A DNA stretch of 64,000 bases from Polaribacter reichenbachii (lineage in GTDB: Bacteria; Bacteroidota; Bacteroidia; Flavobacteriales; Flavobacteriaceae). Within the stretch, counting starts at the first letter, position 1, and every line of letters starts with the position of its first letter. This document shows positions 16,304 to 24,232 of this stretch, one piece after another. Position numbers and translations under genes: made by a program. The notes under the pieces were generated by a model, which was not told the origin of the DNA, searched no databases, and saw nothing but the letters and a program-made list of their open reading frames with translations. The stretch lies in assembly GCF_001975665.1 (NCBI RefSeq), contig NZ_CP019419.1, positions 2,203,501-2,267,500 on the forward strand. Reading direction: 5' to 3'.

Positions 16304-16878
16304 TATTTTATTACCTGTGGATATCTTATAATCTCTTTAACCATTCCGTAAACCAGCGTATCTTTATTGTCTTTTATATCGCGCCATTTTATCACTTTTA
16401 GCTTTATAATTTTTCCTTCTTTATCTATAGCTTCTTCTATACTTTCAATTCTACTTCCTGTAATAGATACAGCTACATCATTTTCATAATATAGTTGCGC
16501 AATTTTCTTAGAAAAAATTTCAAAATTGTTTTTACCTATTAAAGCATATTGATCGTTATTAAAGATATGGCCGAATTCAGTAACATAATTTGGGTTTATA
16601 TACTGTATTATAAATTCGTCTCCTCTTTTTACTTTTTGCCAAACAGGTAAAGGGAAATCTTCATAGTTACTATTAAAAATTATCATGTTCTGTTTTAAAT
16701 TAGAACTTTTTTCTTGTAAAGTAGCATGCTGTATTTTTACTTCTTGGTTTTCTGATCTTAAGAAATAAGTTGATACAGTTAATAGTAATAAAGAAGCATT
16801 CGCAATAATTTTACGTTTTTTCTCTAAACTTGTTATTTTAAGTATAATGTTTTTTGATTTTACGGCTAATTTATTCAT
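16303..16878 (-). CDS. PAS-like membrane-anchored protein, cassette copy A
   Basis: 191 residues. A basic N-terminus and a membrane helix (about 26-41, with LLLLTVSTYFL) are followed by a short coiled-coil-like region (about 42-68) and a soluble domain (about 70-185) with PLPVWQKVKRGDEFIIQYIN, NNDQYALIGKNNFEIFSKK and KVIKWRD. The order of elements resembles a PAS sensor domain. No kinase, cyclase or HTH follows, so the effector is not in the same protein. It is the third and last of three tandem paralogues (the others at 17126-17701 and 17830-18402) and is nearly identical to copy B in its C-terminal half. Its ATG overlaps the stop of the small gene before it by 4 bases (ATGA). Function unknown. 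Confidence 0.75.
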   Translation of the reverse strand: MNKLAVKSKNIILKITSLEKKRKIIANASLLLLTVSTYFLRSENQEVKIQHATLQEKSSNLKQNMIIFNSNYEDFPLPVWQKVKRGDEFIIQYINPNYVTEFGHIFNNDQYALIGKNNFEIFSKKIAQLYYENDVAVSITGSRIESIEEAIDKEGKIIKLKVIKWRDIKDNKDTLVYGMVKEIIRYPQVIK

Positions 16879-17096
16879 GCTTTCTGGTTTTTAGAATTCA
16901 TAAAATAATTAGTACAATCTGTACTTTCTATTCTTAATAAATTAAGTTGAGTGTTGTTTTTTAAATTATATGTTTTAGAGCTTTTAAAAGCAAATAAGGT
17001 TGTGTGTATATTATCTAATATATACTTTAAACCAAAATCTTTAACTAGAATAGGTAAGAAGTGGATTTTAATTTTAAGGGTAGTTTTTCTTTGCAT
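16875..17096 (-). CDS. Small ORF of PAS cassette A
   Basis: 73 residues, not recognised. Its last four bases overlap the start of PAS copy A (ATGA), an arrangement that suggests translational coupling. Its C-terminal part (NNTQLNLLRIE) resembles the C-terminal part of the longer small ORF in cassette C (SDVNLLNLEF), so the small ORFs appear to be paralogues that have diverged. The start ATG lies a few bases after a C-rich leader (CCCCC) shared with the other two cassettes. No motif gives a function. Confidence 0.55.
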   Translation of the reverse strand: MQRKTTLKIKIHFLPILVKDFGLKYILDNIHTTLFAFKSSKTYNLKNNTQLNLLRIESTDCTNYFMNSKNQKA

Positions 17097-17125
17097 TTTT
17101 GGGGGATTAAGGTTGTTGTTATGAG

Positions 17126-17701
17126 TTATGATCGTTTAGTTTTGGTAGGTATTATTTCTTTAACCATACCATAAATTAGGGTATCTTTATTGTCTTTTAT
17201 ATCTCGCCATTTTATTACTTTTAGCTTTATAATATTGCCAAATTTATCAATAGCATCTTCTATATTTTCTATTTGTATTCCTGTTATAGCTACAGCCACA
17301 TCATTTTCGTAATATGCTTGTGCTATTTTTTTAGAGAAAATTTCAAAATTGTTTTTGCCTATTAAAGCATATTGATCGTTATTAAAAATATGACCAAATT
17401 TCTTTACATATTCAGGGTTTATATACTGAATTATAAATTTATCTCCTCTTTTTACTTTTTGCCAAACTGGTAAAGGAAAATCTTCATAATTTCTATTAAA
17501 GATAATCATATTACGTTTTAAGCTTTTACTTTTTTCTTGTAGCCTAGCGTAATCAATTTTAACTTGTTGGTTTTCTGATCTTAAAAAATAAGTAGAAACT
17601 GTTAAAAATAATAAAGAAGCATAAGTAATAATTTTATGTTTTTTCTCTAAATTAGAAACATTGAACAAAACTTTTTTAGATTTTACAGTTAGTTTATTCA
17701 T
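17126..17701 (-). CDS. PAS-like membrane-anchored protein, cassette copy B
   Basis: 191 residues, the closest relative of copy A: the two share long identical runs in the soluble domain (e.g. HIFNNDQYALIGKNNFEIFS) and the KVIKWRDIKDNKDT block. Membrane helix at about 26-42 (LLFLTVSTYFLRSENQ). Divergence is greatest in the first 30 residues and at about residues 50-60. It overlaps the stop of a 30-residue ORF by ATGA, as in copy A. Such recent, in-place duplication suggests selection for dosage or for different ligands. Function unknown. Confidence 0.75.
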   Translation of the reverse strand: MNKLTVKSKKVLFNVSNLEKKHKIITYASLLFLTVSTYFLRSENQQVKIDYARLQEKSKSLKRNMIIFNRNYEDFPLPVWQKVKRGDKFIIQYINPEYVKKFGHIFNNDQYALIGKNNFEIFSKKIAQAYYENDVAVAITGIQIENIEDAIDKFGNIIKLKVIKWRDIKDNKDTLIYGMVKEIIPTKTKRS

Positions 17702-17790
17702 ACCTCCTTTATTTTAGAAATTATAAATAAAGTATAGTCTGCTCTATGTTTTAAGCTAAAATTATTTTTAGGGTTGTTTGTGATATCCAT
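17698..17790 (-). CDS. Very small ORF of PAS cassette B (30 aa), likely shortened
   Basis: A 30-residue frame starting MDITNNPKNN and ending at a TGA that overlaps the PAS copy B start. It occupies the same place as the 73- and 109-residue ORFs of the other cassettes, starts with MDI like the one in cassette C, and has KNN..L like the one in cassette A. It reads like a copy with an internal deletion that kept its start, its stop and the ATGA junction. It may act only as a translational leader. Confidence 0.4.
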   Translation of the reverse strand: MDITNNPKNNFSLKHRADYTLFIISKIKEV

Positions 17791-17829
17791 ATTTAGGGGA
17801 ATTAGGATTTATTTATTATTATCTATATG

Positions 17830-18402
17830 TCAATTAGTGTTTTTAAAAGGGATTATTTCTTTAACCATACCATAAATTAATGTGTCGTTATTGTCTTTTA
17901 TTTTTCGCCATTTTATAACTTTAAGTTTTAAAGTGTTGCCAAATTGATCAATAGCTTCTTCTGCACATTCTAGTTCTTTACCGTTTTTTGATACTTCTAA
18001 ATCGTATTTATAGTAAACTTCTGCCAGTTTTTCTGGAAACAATTCAAAATTGTTTTTACCAATAAATGCATACTGGTCTTTATCGTAAGCCTTACCAAAT
18101 TTTTCTACGTATTCTGGGTTTACATATTGCATTACAAACTCATTGCCTCGTTTAAGTTTTTGCCAAACAGGTAAAGGAAAACCTTCGTAATTTCTATTAA
18201 AAAGCACCATATTTTGTTTTAAGTTGGTACTTTTTTCTTTTAAAACTTTGTAATTACCCTTTACGTTTTTATTTTCCGTTCTTAAAAAATAGGTAGATAC
18301 TGTTAAAAATAATAAAGAGAAATAGGTTACAATTTTATGCTTTTTCTCTAAATTAGATACAGTAAATAATATCTTTTTAGGTCTAACAACTAACTTTTTC
18401 AT
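17830..18402 (-). CDS. PAS-like membrane-anchored protein, cassette copy C
   Basis: 190 residues, first of the three PAS paralogues and the most diverged: FPLPVWQKLKRGNEFVMQYVN, DKDQYAFIGKNNFELFPEK and KVIKWRKIKDN keep the family pattern. Membrane helix at about 26-42. It overlaps the preceding 109-residue ORF by 20 bases rather than by 4. It is 39 bases upstream of the cassette B small ORF, so all six frames form one operon running 18712 to 16303. Function unknown. Confidence 0.75.
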   Translation of the reverse strand: MKKLVVRPKKILFTVSNLEKKHKIVTYFSLLFLTVSTYFLRTENKNVKGNYKVLKEKSTNLKQNMVLFNRNYEGFPLPVWQKLKRGNEFVMQYVNPEYVEKFGKAYDKDQYAFIGKNNFELFPEKLAEVYYKYDLEVSKNGKELECAEEAIDQFGNTLKLKVIKWRKIKDNNDTLIYGMVKEIIPFKNTN

Positions 18403-18712
18403 ACACTTTCAATTTTGTTGGCAATAAAAATTGAGCATCATTTAAAAATCTATTTTCTTGAAAAATAAATTCTAAATTTAACAAATTAACATCGCTTTTT
18501 CTATACTGTTTGTGTTTATTGATAAAAATTTCAAATACATAATTCGATTTTTTTAAGAATAGGATCAGCAAAGAATAAACCGCCAAAAAGAGATTGAAAA
18601 TAAAAAAGTGTGTTTTAAAGTTTATAGTTTCTTCAATAGGAATTCTGTTAAAATATTGATTTTTAACCAATAGAAGAAGGAGTTCAATAAAATTAGTTTT
18701 TATAATATCCAT
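18383..18712 (-). CDS. Small membrane protein of PAS cassette C
   Basis: 109 residues starting MDIIKTNFIELLLLLV, with one clear hydrophobic segment in the middle (about 32-53, FFIFNLFLAVYSLLILFL) and a basic C-terminal half. It is the first gene of the six-frame operon and the longest of the three small ORFs. No family is recognised. Its start follows a C-rich leader, and a canonical promoter lies about 65 bases upstream. Confidence 0.6.
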   Translation of the reverse strand: MDIIKTNFIELLLLLVKNQYFNRIPIEETINFKTHFFIFNLFLAVYSLLILFLKKSNYVFEIFINKHKQYRKSDVNLLNLEFIFQENRFLNDAQFLLPTKLKVYEKVSC

Positions 18713-18777
18713 AATTGGGGGAATTGGATTCTTTAAATAACTAATTATCTATAATTATTACAGATAAATGTATTTGT

Positions 18778-18809
18778 CAAATATATACATTAATAAAGGT
18801 ATCTACAAA
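18778..18809 (-). promoter_or_regulatory. Promoter of the PAS cassette operon
   Basis: On the minus strand TTTG (18806-18809) is followed, 20 bases later, by TATATTTG (18778-18785). This fits the Bacteroidota housekeeping consensus TTTG / TAnnTTTG. Transcription would start near 18771, leaving a leader of roughly 60 bases that ends in the C-rich element before the first ATG. Confidence 0.65.
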
Positions 18810-19218
18810 TTTTTATTTGATTCAAATAAAGGTTAAGAAAGATAAATGATAAATATGTAAATTTTAGGTGGTTTTAACTTGTAATATGTGATTTAATAGT
18901 ATGATTATTGAGATATTATCAATGATTTAGCTGAAAAAGCTTAAAAAATATATCCAACTTAAACATTATTTTGCAATAATTTTATCATAATTGCATAAGA
19001 AATAAAGTTTTATAGATTTAAAAATGTTGTTTATTAACTATTTGTTTAATGTAAGTTTAGGCTTCTATTTAAAGGAATAGGTATTTGTAAATGCTAAAAA
19101 GTTTAAAGGATTTTAAAATATTGATACCCTGAAATTATTGTTTTTTTATCAATTAAATTTTAAAAGTTGTAAAACTTACAATGAATTATTCTATCATTTT
19201 TGGTTCTTTTAAAAAAGA
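18810..19218. other. AT-rich intergenic region, no gene seen
   Basis: About 400 bases of AT-rich sequence upstream of the PAS operon promoter. Frames are short (the longest I see begin with ATG but stop within about 15 codons). No RNA gene or repeat was recognised. Confidence 0.6.
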
Positions 19219-19262
19219 AAAAACCAGCAATTACTAAAAATATAGTAAACTACTGGTTTTGT
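19219..19262 (-). terminator. Terminator after tRNA-Arg(ACG)
   Basis: On the minus strand an interrupted stem CCAGTA...TTTACTA / TAGTAA...CTGG is followed by TTTTTTC. It lies directly after the tRNA 3' end. Confidence 0.65.
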
Positions 19263-19264
19263 TG

Positions 19265-19338
19265 TGACCATGCTAGGATTCAAACCTAGAACCTCTTGAG
19301 CCGTAATCAAGTGCGCTATTCAGTTGCGCCACATGGCC
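19265..19338 (-). tRNA. tRNA-Arg (anticodon ACG)
   Basis: On the minus strand the 74-base sequence folds as a cloverleaf: acceptor GGCCATG / CATGGTC, anticodon stem CTTGA / TCAAG around the loop TTACGGC (anticodon ACG), and a T arm with GGTTTGAATCC. Discriminator A; CCA is not encoded. The anticodon A34 would be deaminated to inosine to read CGU/CGC/CGA. Confidence 0.95.
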
Positions 19339-19350
19339 TTTAAGCGGCTG

Positions 19351-19358
19351 CAAATATA
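19351..19358 (-). promoter_or_regulatory. -7 element for tRNA-Arg(ACG)
   Basis: Minus-strand TATATTTG, a perfect match to TAnnTTTG, 12 bases before the tRNA 5' end. The -33 box is not clear. Confidence 0.55.
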
Positions 19359-19395
19359 ATATCATTTTTTTGAATTAGAAAGTCTATATTCATTT

Positions 19396-19626
19396 TTATG
19401 AATTTATTTTTTCTTTATAGGTAGAAAGTATCTTTTCTGCTGTTTCTAAATCATCATTTAAAACGTGTAATTCTACAGCTCCCATAGATTCTCCAAAGCC
19501 TCCTAATCTAGCAGATTCGAATCTGTCTTTAATAATGTATTTAATGTTTTCCTTATCTAAAAGGTGTTGTAAACCGTGTACTATAATATTAGTGTCTGTA
19601 AATAATTTAACATAGGTAGCGTTCAT
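19396..19626 (-). CDS. DUF2007 family small protein
   Basis: 76 residues with the DUF2007 pattern: an N-terminal beta-alpha unit (VKLFTDTNIIVHGLQHLLDKENI), then YIIKDRF and VELHVLNDDLETAEKIL. These ferredoxin-like small domains are described as putative signal-transducing proteins, with no established function. It is followed upstream (minus strand) by another small gene. Family call is good; role unknown. Confidence 0.85.
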   Translation of the reverse strand: MNATYVKLFTDTNIIVHGLQHLLDKENIKYIIKDRFESARLGGFGESMGAVELHVLNDDLETAEKILSTYKEKINS

Positions 19627-19638
19627 AATTTTCTGTTT

Positions 19639-19791
19639 TTAGTCAAGAGAATTTATAGTTACAAAAGCTCTATAACCAATTATTGCCAATTGTAATTTAG
19701 TAGCTTTAGAGATATCTAACTCCTTTTTTGTAAAAGAAGGTAAAATGGCTTTATTAACTTTTGCTAAAGTTTTAAAAACTTGTTTTTTCAT
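19639..19791 (-). CDS. Small conserved-looking basic protein (50 aa)
   Basis: A 50-residue frame beginning MKKQVFKTLAKVNKAILPSF and ending with KATKLQLAIIGYRAFVT. The pattern (basic amphipathic N-terminus, then LDxxKATKxQLAIIG) is one I have seen as a short conserved protein in Flavobacteriaceae, where it is sometimes labelled SsrA-binding protein without good reason. It is 12 bases upstream of the DUF2007 gene on the same strand, so the two are probably co-transcribed. Function unknown. Confidence 0.7.
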   Translation of the reverse strand: MKKQVFKTLAKVNKAILPSFTKKELDISKATKLQLAIIGYRAFVTINSLD

Positions 19792-20367
19792 TTATGTTAG
19801 ATTAGTCGTCAAATTTAATGAAAAATAACAATTTAAAATTCTAGCGAAGAACAGTTAATGTAAAGATAGCTTTTTCATAGGTATTTTTTTAGTTAGTTGA
19901 TTCTGTTTTGGTTGTTGTAGGTTTACTAGTTAATTTTTTAGGTTATTTAAAAGAATAAAAGAAATATTAAATCAGCAATAAATTTAATAAATTTAATAGC
20001 AAGAACAATCATAATAGTAGTATTTAAAAGTTAGTAAATTGGGTTGTTTGTGTAATTGTTTTTTGAATATACAATGATTGAAATATGTCTTCCAAAGGTT
20101 TATATTAAAATCTTTTAAATTGATTTTACATATAAAACCAAAAAAGTGATTATTGTTTTAATGTATAGTAGTTGTGTCTACAAAAGTATTAGTGTCTATT
20201 ACTTTTTTAAGGTAAAAAGAGTAATACTGTAATCAAGTAAAGGGATTTTTATGAGGTTTTTGTAAAGGCAAAGGAAACCCCATTAATTTAAAGAGCTAAA
20301 AAGGCTTTTTGATTTTTTGTTCTCGCTAGAAAGTGATAAAAATGTATCTTCGCAAAAAAGAGAATAA
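19792..20367. other. AT-rich intergenic region with one weak hairpin
   Basis: About 570 bases without a convincing gene. It contains an imperfect inverted repeat ATTACTTTTTT...AAAAAGAGTAAT (20198-20225). The promoters of the divergent small genes and of the exchanger should lie here, but no strong TTTG/TAnnTTTG pair was found. Confidence 0.5.
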
Positions 20368-21297
20368 ATGAATTTTTTACTAATTATTGCAGGTTTATTT
20401 TTATTGGTTTTTGGCGGAAACTGGTTGTTGAAATCTGCGATAGCTATTTCATTAAAATTAAATATATCTAAAGTTGTTGTGGGGATGACAGTGGTTTCTT
20501 TTGCAACCTCTGCACCAGAACTTATTGTAAGTATAAATGCGGCTTTAAATGGCGCATCAGATTTGGCATTAGGTAATGTTATAGGTTCTAATATTGCCAA
20601 TTTAGCTTTGGTTTTAGGTATTACACTACTTTTAGGTAAAATGGAAGTAGAAAAAAGCTTTTACAAAATAGACTGGCCAGTTATGATGGTTGCATCTGCC
20701 TTGCTTTTTTTATTTTTAGCGAATGACAACATTATTCTAAGACATGAAGGAATTTTATTATTTACTTTTTTAATTGTTTTCTTAGTCTACTTATTACGTG
20801 CTCAAAAAAATATTGAAGTAGAAGAATTAGAAGGTGAGGTATCTTTATCTGGTTTTAAAACAACACTTTTCTTATTAATGGGTGGTTTAGGTTTATGGGC
20901 TGGTTCAGAATTATTAATAAAAGGAGCAACGTCTCTAGCGTTAGACTTTGGAGTAACAGAACGTGTAATTGGTGTAACTGTGGTTTCCATAGGTACAAGT
21001 ATTCCAGAATTAGCAGCATCTATTATAGCTGTTATAAAAAAGGAAAAAGCTATTTCTTTGGGTAATTTAATTGGCTCTAACATTTTTAATATTTTAGCTG
21101 TAATTGGTATAACTTCTATAATTACACCAATTTCTTTGTCTGATGAAAGGTTATTAACCAGTGATATTTATTGGATGCTTGGTATTTCTTTTATTATTTT
21201 ACCAATGGTGTTATTGCCAAAAAAATATACATTAAACTTTAAGCAAGGTGCGATTTTATTATTAGCTTATTGTATTTTTATTTATTTAACCTTGTAA
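20368..21297 (+). CDS. Ca2+/Na+ antiporter, CaCA family (YrbG-like)
   Basis: 309 residues with two inverted repeats each carrying the CaCA alpha motif: SFATSAPELIVS...ALGNVIGSNIANLALVLG in the first half and SIGTSIPELAASI...SLGNLIGSNIFNIL in the second. About ten membrane helices. It is an inner-membrane cation exchanger, most likely Ca2+ for Na+ or H+. Its 3' end overlaps the convergent MFS gene by 20 bases. Confidence 0.94.
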   Translation: MNFLLIIAGLFLLVFGGNWLLKSAIAISLKLNISKVVVGMTVVSFATSAPELIVSINAALNGASDLALGNVIGSNIANLALVLGITLLLGKMEVEKSFYKIDWPVMMVASALLFLFLANDNIILRHEGILLFTFLIVFLVYLLRAQKNIEVEELEGEVSLSGFKTTLFLLMGGLGLWAGSELLIKGATSLALDFGVTERVIGVTVVSIGTSIPELAASIIAVIKKEKAISLGNLIGSNIFNILAVIGITSIITPISLSDERLLTSDIYWMLGISFIILPMVLLPKKYTLNFKQGAILLLAYCIFIYLTL

Positions 21298-22516
21298 AAT
21301 TCCTTTGGTTTTGGTTGCTTTTTTTCTGAAGGATTTTCAGTAGAAAAACTAGAATACCAACACCTAAAAATGCAAAAGCTGACATAAAATACCAGGTGAA
21401 TTCGTAGCCAAATTTATCAATCATTTGCATACCTGTATTATGGCTGAAAATACTGGCTAATGAAAAAGACATGGCATACATTGCCATATATTCTCCTTGA
21501 TTTCCTTTTTTGCCTCTCTCTAAAGCAAAAGAATTAGAAAACGGAAAAGCAATCATTTCACCAACTGTCATAAACAACATTCCAATTAGTAAAATACCTA
21601 ACCAACTTGTAAAGTTTAGCACAACAAAACTTATAGCAACTAACAATAAACCCAAAGCTATCAACTTAACTTTAGAATGTTTAGAGTTTACCAACCAACT
21701 AATTAATGGCATTTCAAAAACAAAAATAAAGAAACCATTAAACCCCATTAACAACCCAATTTCGAATTCTGATAAAAAACAAATGTCTTTATAATACAAA
21801 GGCATTGTAGAAAAATATTGCATAAATGTAAATCCGAAAATAAACATCGCTATAAAAAATAGCCAAAATATTTTATCAGAATAAACAGAAACCGGTTTCT
21901 CTACTTTAACTAAATCTAACACTTTTGCTTTTTTAGGATGCAATACTTTTAATAACAAAATTGCGGCTAAAACACAAGTAATTCCATCAACCCAAAACAA
22001 ACCATTATAGCCAATATTTGTAATAATTAAACCGCCAACAGCAGGTCCTGCAGAAAAACCTAAGTTTATTGCCAAACGAATTAAAGTTACAGAACGAGTT
22101 TTGTTTTCGGGTTTACTATAGGCACTTAAAGCTACAAACATTGCAGGTCTAAAAATATCTGCTACTAACATGACAATAAAAATTCCAAAACAAAACCCTA
22201 CAAAAGTGGTGATGTATTGCAATAGAAAAAAGAAAATACCAGTAAAAAGTAAACTCACAAACATTACTTTATAATAACCAACTTTATCGGTTAATTTACC
22301 TCCTAACCAAGTGCCAACAACAGAACCTAATCCCCAGAAAGATAAAATCCAACCTATATTTTCTAAAGAAAACCCTAAACTTTTGTTTAAATATAAAGAC
22401 AGAAAAGGAATAACCATTGTACCTGCTCTGTTTATAAGTGTTATTAAAGATAACCACCAAACTTCTGTAGAAAGCCCTTTAAAGGTGTTTATGTAATTTG
22501 TAAATAATTTTTTCAT
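21278..22516 (-). CDS. MFS transporter
   Basis: 412 residues with twelve hydrophobic segments and the MFS motif A region GGKLTDKVGYYKVM between helices 2 and 3. The N-half has GWILSFWGLGSVVGTWLGG. The family is the drug/metabolite proton antiporter group (MdtH/YajR-like); the substrate is not clear. The C-terminus runs into the end of the convergent exchanger gene, so the two 3' ends overlap by 20 bases. Confidence 0.88.
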   Translation of the reverse strand: MKKLFTNYINTFKGLSTEVWWLSLITLINRAGTMVIPFLSLYLNKSLGFSLENIGWILSFWGLGSVVGTWLGGKLTDKVGYYKVMFVSLLFTGIFFFLLQYITTFVGFCFGIFIVMLVADIFRPAMFVALSAYSKPENKTRSVTLIRLAINLGFSAGPAVGGLIITNIGYNGLFWVDGITCVLAAILLLKVLHPKKAKVLDLVKVEKPVSVYSDKIFWLFFIAMFIFGFTFMQYFSTMPLYYKDICFLSEFEIGLLMGFNGFFIFVFEMPLISWLVNSKHSKVKLIALGLLLVAISFVVLNFTSWLGILLIGMLFMTVGEMIAFPFSNSFALERGKKGNQGEYMAMYAMSFSLASIFSHNTGMQMIDKFGYEFTWYFMSAFAFLGVGILVFLLKILQKKSNQNQRNFTRLNK

Positions 22517-22587
22517 TTTGTTTTTGTTGATGTCAATTGCTGATAAAAATTCTACAATTTCATTTTCTGTTGTTTGATTGATGTATA

Positions 22588-22619
22588 AAAAAAGTCCGAC
22601 TTTTTTAAGTCGGACTTTT
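22588..22619. terminator. Strong hairpin upstream of the MFS gene
   Basis: AAGTCCGACTT / AAGTCGGACTT with a TTTTT loop and flanking A- and T-runs. It lies between two genes that point away from each other, so it may be the relic of an end of a lost gene, or may insulate the lipoprotein operon. Confidence 0.65.
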
Positions 22620-22800
22620 AGTAATCATAATATTTTATAGAGAAACTATCAAAATAGATTTATAGACCGAACTTGGTGGTTCTTCCACGAAATTTGAGTA
22701 CATAAAATAATGACAGTTTTCATTTTTGTTTTTATTGATGTTTCAAAACTACATAAAATATATGAATGTTGTATTTTTGAAAAGTGAAATTTTAAATAAA

Positions 22801-23334
22801 ATGAAAAAAATAATTTTGATTTTTAGTTTTTTAGTACTTACAATTTCTTGTGGAAGTAGTAAATCTTTTCAAAGCTTTTTTAATGATCATAAAAGAGATT
22901 TTGGAGTTACAGCTTTTCAGGTTCCTAACTTTATGATGTCTTTAGTGCAAAATATTTCACCAGAATTAAATAATTTATTTGGTAATGTTAGTGACTTTAA
23001 ATTCATCACTTTTGATGCAATTTCCAGAGAAAAACAAAATTTATTAATTTCTGAAATGAATTTAGTAACAAACAATAATTTTACAGATGTATTAAGAAAA
23101 AATACAATAGAACAAACAAAAATTGTTTCTGTAAAAGAAGATGGTAATGTAGTTACTCAAGCCATTATTTTTAATTCTACACTCGCTAAAACATCTGTTT
23201 TTTATTTAAAAGGACGTTTTAATCCGAATAGAATTAAAGAATTGTCAGAAACAAATCAGTTTGAAAATTTATCGTCTAAATTGATTCAAAATTATCAAAA
23301 AACACCTTTAACACCTGGTTTTAATCCTAATTAA
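22801..23334 (+). CDS. DUF4252 family lipoprotein
   Basis: 177 residues from the ATG at 22801. A lipoprotein signal peptide ends in LTISC, and the body matches the DUF4252 type of Bacteroidota (FFNDHKRDFGVTAFQVPNFMMS, with KGRFNPNRIKEL near the end). A longer frame from 22726 would include a -7-like TATTTTTG (22772-22779), so the internal ATG is right. Probably an envelope lipoprotein of unknown role. It overlaps the next lipoprotein gene by one base. Confidence 0.82.
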   Translation: MKKIILIFSFLVLTISCGSSKSFQSFFNDHKRDFGVTAFQVPNFMMSLVQNISPELNNLFGNVSDFKFITFDAISREKQNLLISEMNLVTNNNFTDVLRKNTIEQTKIVSVKEDGNVVTQAIIFNSTLAKTSVFYLKGRFNPNRIKELSETNQFENLSSKLIQNYQKTPLTPGFNPN

Positions 23335-23951
23335 TGATGAAGAAATTATGCTTTTTAGTAGTTTTAATATCAATGCTTTCTTGTAATTCTCAAGGCAAAA
23401 GAGCATTAGTTGGCAAAACTGAATATCAACAAAAATTAAATTCGAGTTATAAAGATGCAACAACATCACCTTTAAAAAAGAAAGACTTAAAAAACTTTAA
23501 AGGATTAGATTTTTTTCCTGTAGATTCTGTATTTATTACTACAGCAAAATTAATAAAAACAGAAAATGCACCTACATTTCAAATGGCAACTACTACAGAT
23601 AGAAAACCATTGTACAAAGAGTATGGAAAGTTGTATTTTACACTTAAAGGCAAAGAGTTAGAATTAACTATTTATCAAAGTCAAGATGATTTAGAAGATG
23701 AAAAATACAAAGATTACTTGTTTTTACCTTTTACTGATGACACTTCTGGAGATGAATCTTATGGAGGAGGTCGTTATATGGATGTAATGCTGTATGATAT
23801 TAATGCTGATGGTACCGTAATTTTAAACTTTAATAATACGTACAATCCTTACTGTGCTTATAATGATAAATATTCTTGCCCATTAACGCCAAGAAAAAAT
23901 CATCTAGATATAGAAGTAAAAGCAGGGGTAAAGGTTTTTGAAAAACATTAG
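23334..23951 (+). CDS. DUF1684 family lipoprotein
   Basis: 205 residues with a lipobox (ISMLSC), then the DUF1684 features GGGRYMDV and NPYCAYNDKYSCPLTPRKN with conserved Cys and Asn residues. DUF1684 proteins are widespread and of unknown function. Start overlaps the stop of the preceding DUF4252 gene, giving a two-gene operon. The gap of 281 bases that follows has no gene. Confidence 0.87.
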   Translation: MMKKLCFLVVLISMLSCNSQGKRALVGKTEYQQKLNSSYKDATTSPLKKKDLKNFKGLDFFPVDSVFITTAKLIKTENAPTFQMATTTDRKPLYKEYGKLYFTLKGKELELTIYQSQDDLEDEKYKDYLFLPFTDDTSGDESYGGGRYMDVMLYDINADGTVILNFNNTYNPYCAYNDKYSCPLTPRKNHLDIEVKAGVKVFEKH

Positions 23952-24232
23952 TTTCTATTTGAAATTATTTAAAGATTTCTCTACAATTTCGAAATTATAT
24001 CCTTTTAATTTTTATCAAAATAAATCTGTGTATTCGTGGCGAAAAAAAGCGTCAAATCTTTTTATGTTAGATTTCTTCATAAAATTTCCAGTTTTATTTG
24101 ATAATTATATTTTTACAAAATCATTACAATTTTAAATATATATCAAACAAATTCAAAGAAATAGATAGTACTATCAATTCAATTTGCATAACATCTAGTA
24201 AAATCGTAACATTACGCTAGAAAATTTAGAAA

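Noticed and set aside
17126..18712. Toxin-antitoxin pair reading of the PAS cassettes
   Set aside because: Neither the small ORFs nor the PAS-like proteins show any known toxin or antitoxin motif; gene size and overlap alone are not enough.
19265..19338. Genomic island inserted at tRNA-Arg(ACG)
   Set aside because: No integrase and no repeat of the tRNA 3' end was found on either side, although the PAS cassette array lies close by.
22726..22800. Longer N-terminus for the DUF4252 lipoprotein
   Set aside because: The extra codons would precede a normal lipoprotein signal and include a likely -7 promoter box.
23938..24135. A 65-residue frame just after the DUF1684 gene
   Set aside because: It starts on TTG inside the end of the previous gene and runs through AT-rich DNA with intergenic-looking phrases (GTGTATTCGTGGCGAAA). 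No conserved pattern.
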